From Gammaproteobacteria bacterium (GTDB lineage Bacteria > Pseudomonadota > Gammaproteobacteria > Steroidobacterales > Steroidobacteraceae): a stretch of DNA of 8,502 nt. This document shows positions 6,835 through 8,502 of the stretch, one piece after another. The stretch lies in the NCBI GenBank assembly GCA_028293725.1, contig JAQGOE010000028.1, positions 1 to 8,502 of the forward strand, written 5' to 3'. How positions within the stretch are numbered: position 1 is the stretch's first letter; each line of letters begins with the position of its first letter. Under the pieces are notes generated by a model. The model did not search any database. It was not told the origin of the DNA and saw only the letters and a program-made list of their open reading frames with translations. The translations under genes were made by a program, and so were the position numbers.

Positions 6835-7746
6835 TTAGGTCTCGGGTAACTCGACGTAGGCAATCCCCGTCAGGTTGCCCTCCGCAAAGAGCAAGGTTTT
6901 CTGGTCCGACCCGTCGAGGTTGGCGCTGTAGACCGAACCGGCGAAATCGGTGATAAACATGCGGCCGTGCTTCGGATCCAAGGCCAGGCCGATCCCTTCC
7001 ATCAAGTTAGAAAAGACGATCTCGGGCGGCGGACGCCTGCTCTGCGGCGCATCCAGGGGTGCGCGGTTCACTGTGTTGCCGCGCGGCGGGTTGCCTCGGT
7101 CGGTCCAGTAGAGCAGCCGGGTCCCGGGATCCAAATCGAGATCGATCGGCTCGGGCAGCTTGTCGTAGAGCAGCTCGATGTCCGTACGGTTTGTCGGCGT
7201 TTGGCCCTTCGGTATGTAGAGGTTCGCGCGTAGGATGCGGCCCTCGCCCGCGTTATCGCCGCCCTTCTGGGTCCAGTAAAGCTTGCCGGCATCCGCATCG
7301 ACGACAACGCCCACGCACCACTTGTTTGGATCCGCACCGGGACGAGGGTCACCCTGGCTCGTATCGACGAGCGTCTCGATCTTCGAGCCGTCGAGATTGG
7401 CGCGCATCACGCGCATGCCTTCGCGGTCGCACCAGTAGAGCTTGCCGTTGGGCTTGTCGATCTGCAGCTGCTTCGCCGTGAAGGTGCCACCCGGCGCAAT
7501 GATCGTCGTCATGTTCCGGCCGTCGAGGTCGGAGCGGAAGATGGACCCGTCATTGGCCTTGGGATTGCCCATGTTCGACCAGTAGAGGTGGCCCGCCGCG
7601 ACATCGACCGCCAGCCCGTCCGGGAGCTTTCTGCCCTCGCTCACCAGCGTCTGCAGGTCCGAACCGTCGGGGTTGGCGGAGAGGACTCGCCCTCCTCCGA
7701 GGTCGAGAAAGAAGATTCGGGCCACGACGCCCTTGCCGCCGCTCAT
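6835..7746 (-). CDS. Six-bladed YWTD (LDL-receptor class B) beta-propeller protein, no signal peptide
   Basis: A 303-residue protein built from YWTD-type repeats. Motif copies occur at about 12 (FFLD), 55 (YWSN), 104 (YWCD), 157 (YWTQ), 213 (YWTD) and 264 (FITD), spaced 43-56 residues apart. Most blades also carry the companion motif (I/V/M)-x-R-A/S-(N/D)-L-D-G-S/R. Six copies predict one complete six-bladed propeller, with the C-terminal strand (NLTGIAYVEL) closing blade one. The N-terminus (MSGGKGVVARIFFLDL) has no signal peptide or membrane segment, so it should be cytoplasmic, unlike the extracellular receptor domains that define the repeat. Function is not assigned; possibilities are a binding scaffold or a lactonase/SMP-30-like hydrolase, but no metal-site motif stands out to me. 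Its ATG overlaps the dehydrogenase TGA (7743-7746) and the CoA-transferase follows after 18 bases, so it is probably co-translated with acyl-CoA enzymes. Confidence 0.85.
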   Translation of the reverse strand: MSGGKGVVARIFFLDLGGGRVLSANPDGSDLQTLVSEGRKLPDGLAVDVAAGHLYWSNMGNPKANDGSIFRSDLDGRNMTTIIAPGGTFTAKQLQIDKPNGKLYWCDREGMRVMRANLDGSKIETLVDTSQGDPRPGADPNKWCVGVVVDADAGKLYWTQKGGDNAGEGRILRANLYIPKGQTPTNRTDIELLYDKLPEPIDLDLDPGTRLLYWTDRGNPPRGNTVNRAPLDAPQSRRPPPEIVFSNLMEGIGLALDPKHGRMFITDFAGSVYSANLDGSDQKTLLFAEGNLTGIAYVELPET

Positions 7747-8502
7747 ATACCCACCGCCGCGCGCTGCTTCAGCAACGCGATGAGAACGGAGTTCTCCTCG
7801 CGAGCAAGCTGCTCAACCGAACGTCCTCCGGCCTCCTTCAGCACGGCATCGACGACAGTCTGCTTCAACTGCGGCGTGATATCGGGCGTGCCGAGCGCCT
7901 TCATCATCCCCGCGAGCGGGTCCATCAGATGTTCCATGAAATGTTGGATACCGCCCTGCCCGCCGCCGACGTGCCACTGGAGACTGGGGCCCATCACGCC
8001 CCAGCGAATGCCGGGTCCGTAGCAGACGGCAATGTCCGCATCCGCGACGCTGAGGACGCCCTGCTGCACGAGGTAGAGAACTTCCTTGTAGAGCGCCGCC
8101 TGGAAGCGGTTGGCCACATGGCCCGGAAGCGCCTTGTACAGACGTACCGCCTTCTTGCCGACACCCGCGTAGAACGCCATCGCGCGCTCGATCGTGGCCT
8201 CCGAGGTCTTGGCTCCGCCGACAACCTCCACCAGCGGAACGACATGCGGCGGATTGAACGGATGACCGATCACACAGCGCTCCGGTCTTTTGGTACCGGA
8301 CTGAATCACATCCATCGTAATGCCGGAGGAACTCGACGCGATGACCGCGTTGGGCGGCGTCGCCTCGTCCATCTGCGCGAACAACTTGATCTTGAAATCG
8401 GGCCGTTCCGGTGCGTTCTCCTGCACCCAGTCAGCCTTCTCGAGCGCGCGGCTCATGTCCGGGGTGAACGTCAGGCGATCACGCGAGCCGCTCGGAGAAA
8501 GA
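7743..8502 (-). CDS. 3-hydroxyacyl-CoA dehydrogenase / L-carnitine dehydrogenase-like enzyme (N-terminus beyond window)
   Basis: The visible 252 residues belong to the 3-hydroxyacyl-CoA dehydrogenase superfamily, which oxidises a beta-hydroxy group with NAD+. The frame is open to the right edge: upstream of the ATG at 8456 it continues with 15 codons ending in LTFTPD, which fits the family, so that ATG is internal and the N-terminal NAD-binding GxGxxG lies outside. Counting from that internal Met: VQENAPE (11-17), IASSSSG (39-45), GHPFNPPHVVPLVEVVGG (64-81) with the probable catalytic pair His65 and Glu77, 12 residues apart as in the family, and PGHVANRFQAAL (111-122) opening the C-terminal helical domain. 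The later GPGIRWGVMGP and GGGQGGIQHFMEH segments resemble the L-carnitine dehydrogenase/lambda-crystallin branch more than classical FadB-type enzymes, so the substrate could be a free hydroxy acid and not a CoA ester. It is the first visible gene of the minus-strand operon. Confidence 0.92.
   Translation of the reverse strand, partial: LSPSGSRDRLTFTPDMSRALEKADWVQENAPERPDFKIKLFAQMDEATPPNAVIASSSSGITMDVIQSGTKRPERCVIGHPFNPPHVVPLVEVVGGAKTSEATIERAMAFYAGVGKKAVRLYKALPGHVANRFQAALYKEVLYLVQQGVLSVADADIAVCYGPGIRWGVMGPSLQWHVGGGQGGIQHFMEHLMDPLAGMMKALGTPDITPQLKQTVVDAVLKEAGGRSVEQLAREENSVLIALLKQRAAVGI

Noticed and set aside
7068..7481. Open frames opposite the propeller gene as an overlapping gene
   Set aside because: Arg/Ser-rich peptides without domains; explained by codon bias of the minus-strand propeller gene.

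Overview
This is a high-GC, gene-dense window with short intergenic gaps. It looks like the chromosome of a Gram-negative proteobacterium: it encodes an MlaA-type outer-membrane lipoprotein, a MipA/OmpV-type outer-membrane barrel ending in Phe, an EnvZ/OmpR-style two-component pair and a type II NADH dehydrogenase. A gamma- or betaproteobacterium is my guess, but the sequence alone does not fix the genus. I saw no mobile elements, tRNA, rRNA or CRISPR.

Left half, plus strand (1-4012), an envelope module. An OmpR-family response regulator, cut by the left edge, overlaps its histidine kinase by 4 bases. A 334-base gap follows, holding a possible terminator, an 8-bp inverted repeat over a TTGACA box, and two further small inverted repeats. 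Next comes a MipA/OmpV-family outer-membrane protein with an unusually long, acidic, low-complexity N-terminal linker. After 41 bases comes the lipoprotein MlaA, which removes misplaced phospholipid from the outer membrane. The likely reading is that the two-component system senses an envelope signal and may control the mipA-like gene, and perhaps mlaA with it.

Right half, minus strand (4023-8502), a tight acyl-CoA/respiration operon read from right to left. It runs: 3-hydroxyacyl-CoA (or L-carnitine-type) dehydrogenase, cut by the right edge; a signal-less six-bladed YWTD beta-propeller with an ATGA overlap; a rearranged (C-half then N-half) family III CoA-transferase (18-bp gap); and a type II NADH:quinone oxidoreductase (10-bp gap). 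The dehydrogenase would produce NADH and the NDH-2 would reoxidise it into the quinone pool. The CoA-transferase would activate or recycle the acid substrate, and the role of the propeller is unknown. The two halves converge with only 10 bases between the mlaA and NDH-2 stop codons.

The most interesting part is the right-hand operon: the cytosolic YWTD propeller embedded in CoA metabolism and the permuted CoA-transferase. Second is the inverted-repeat-rich leader in front of the mipA-like gene.
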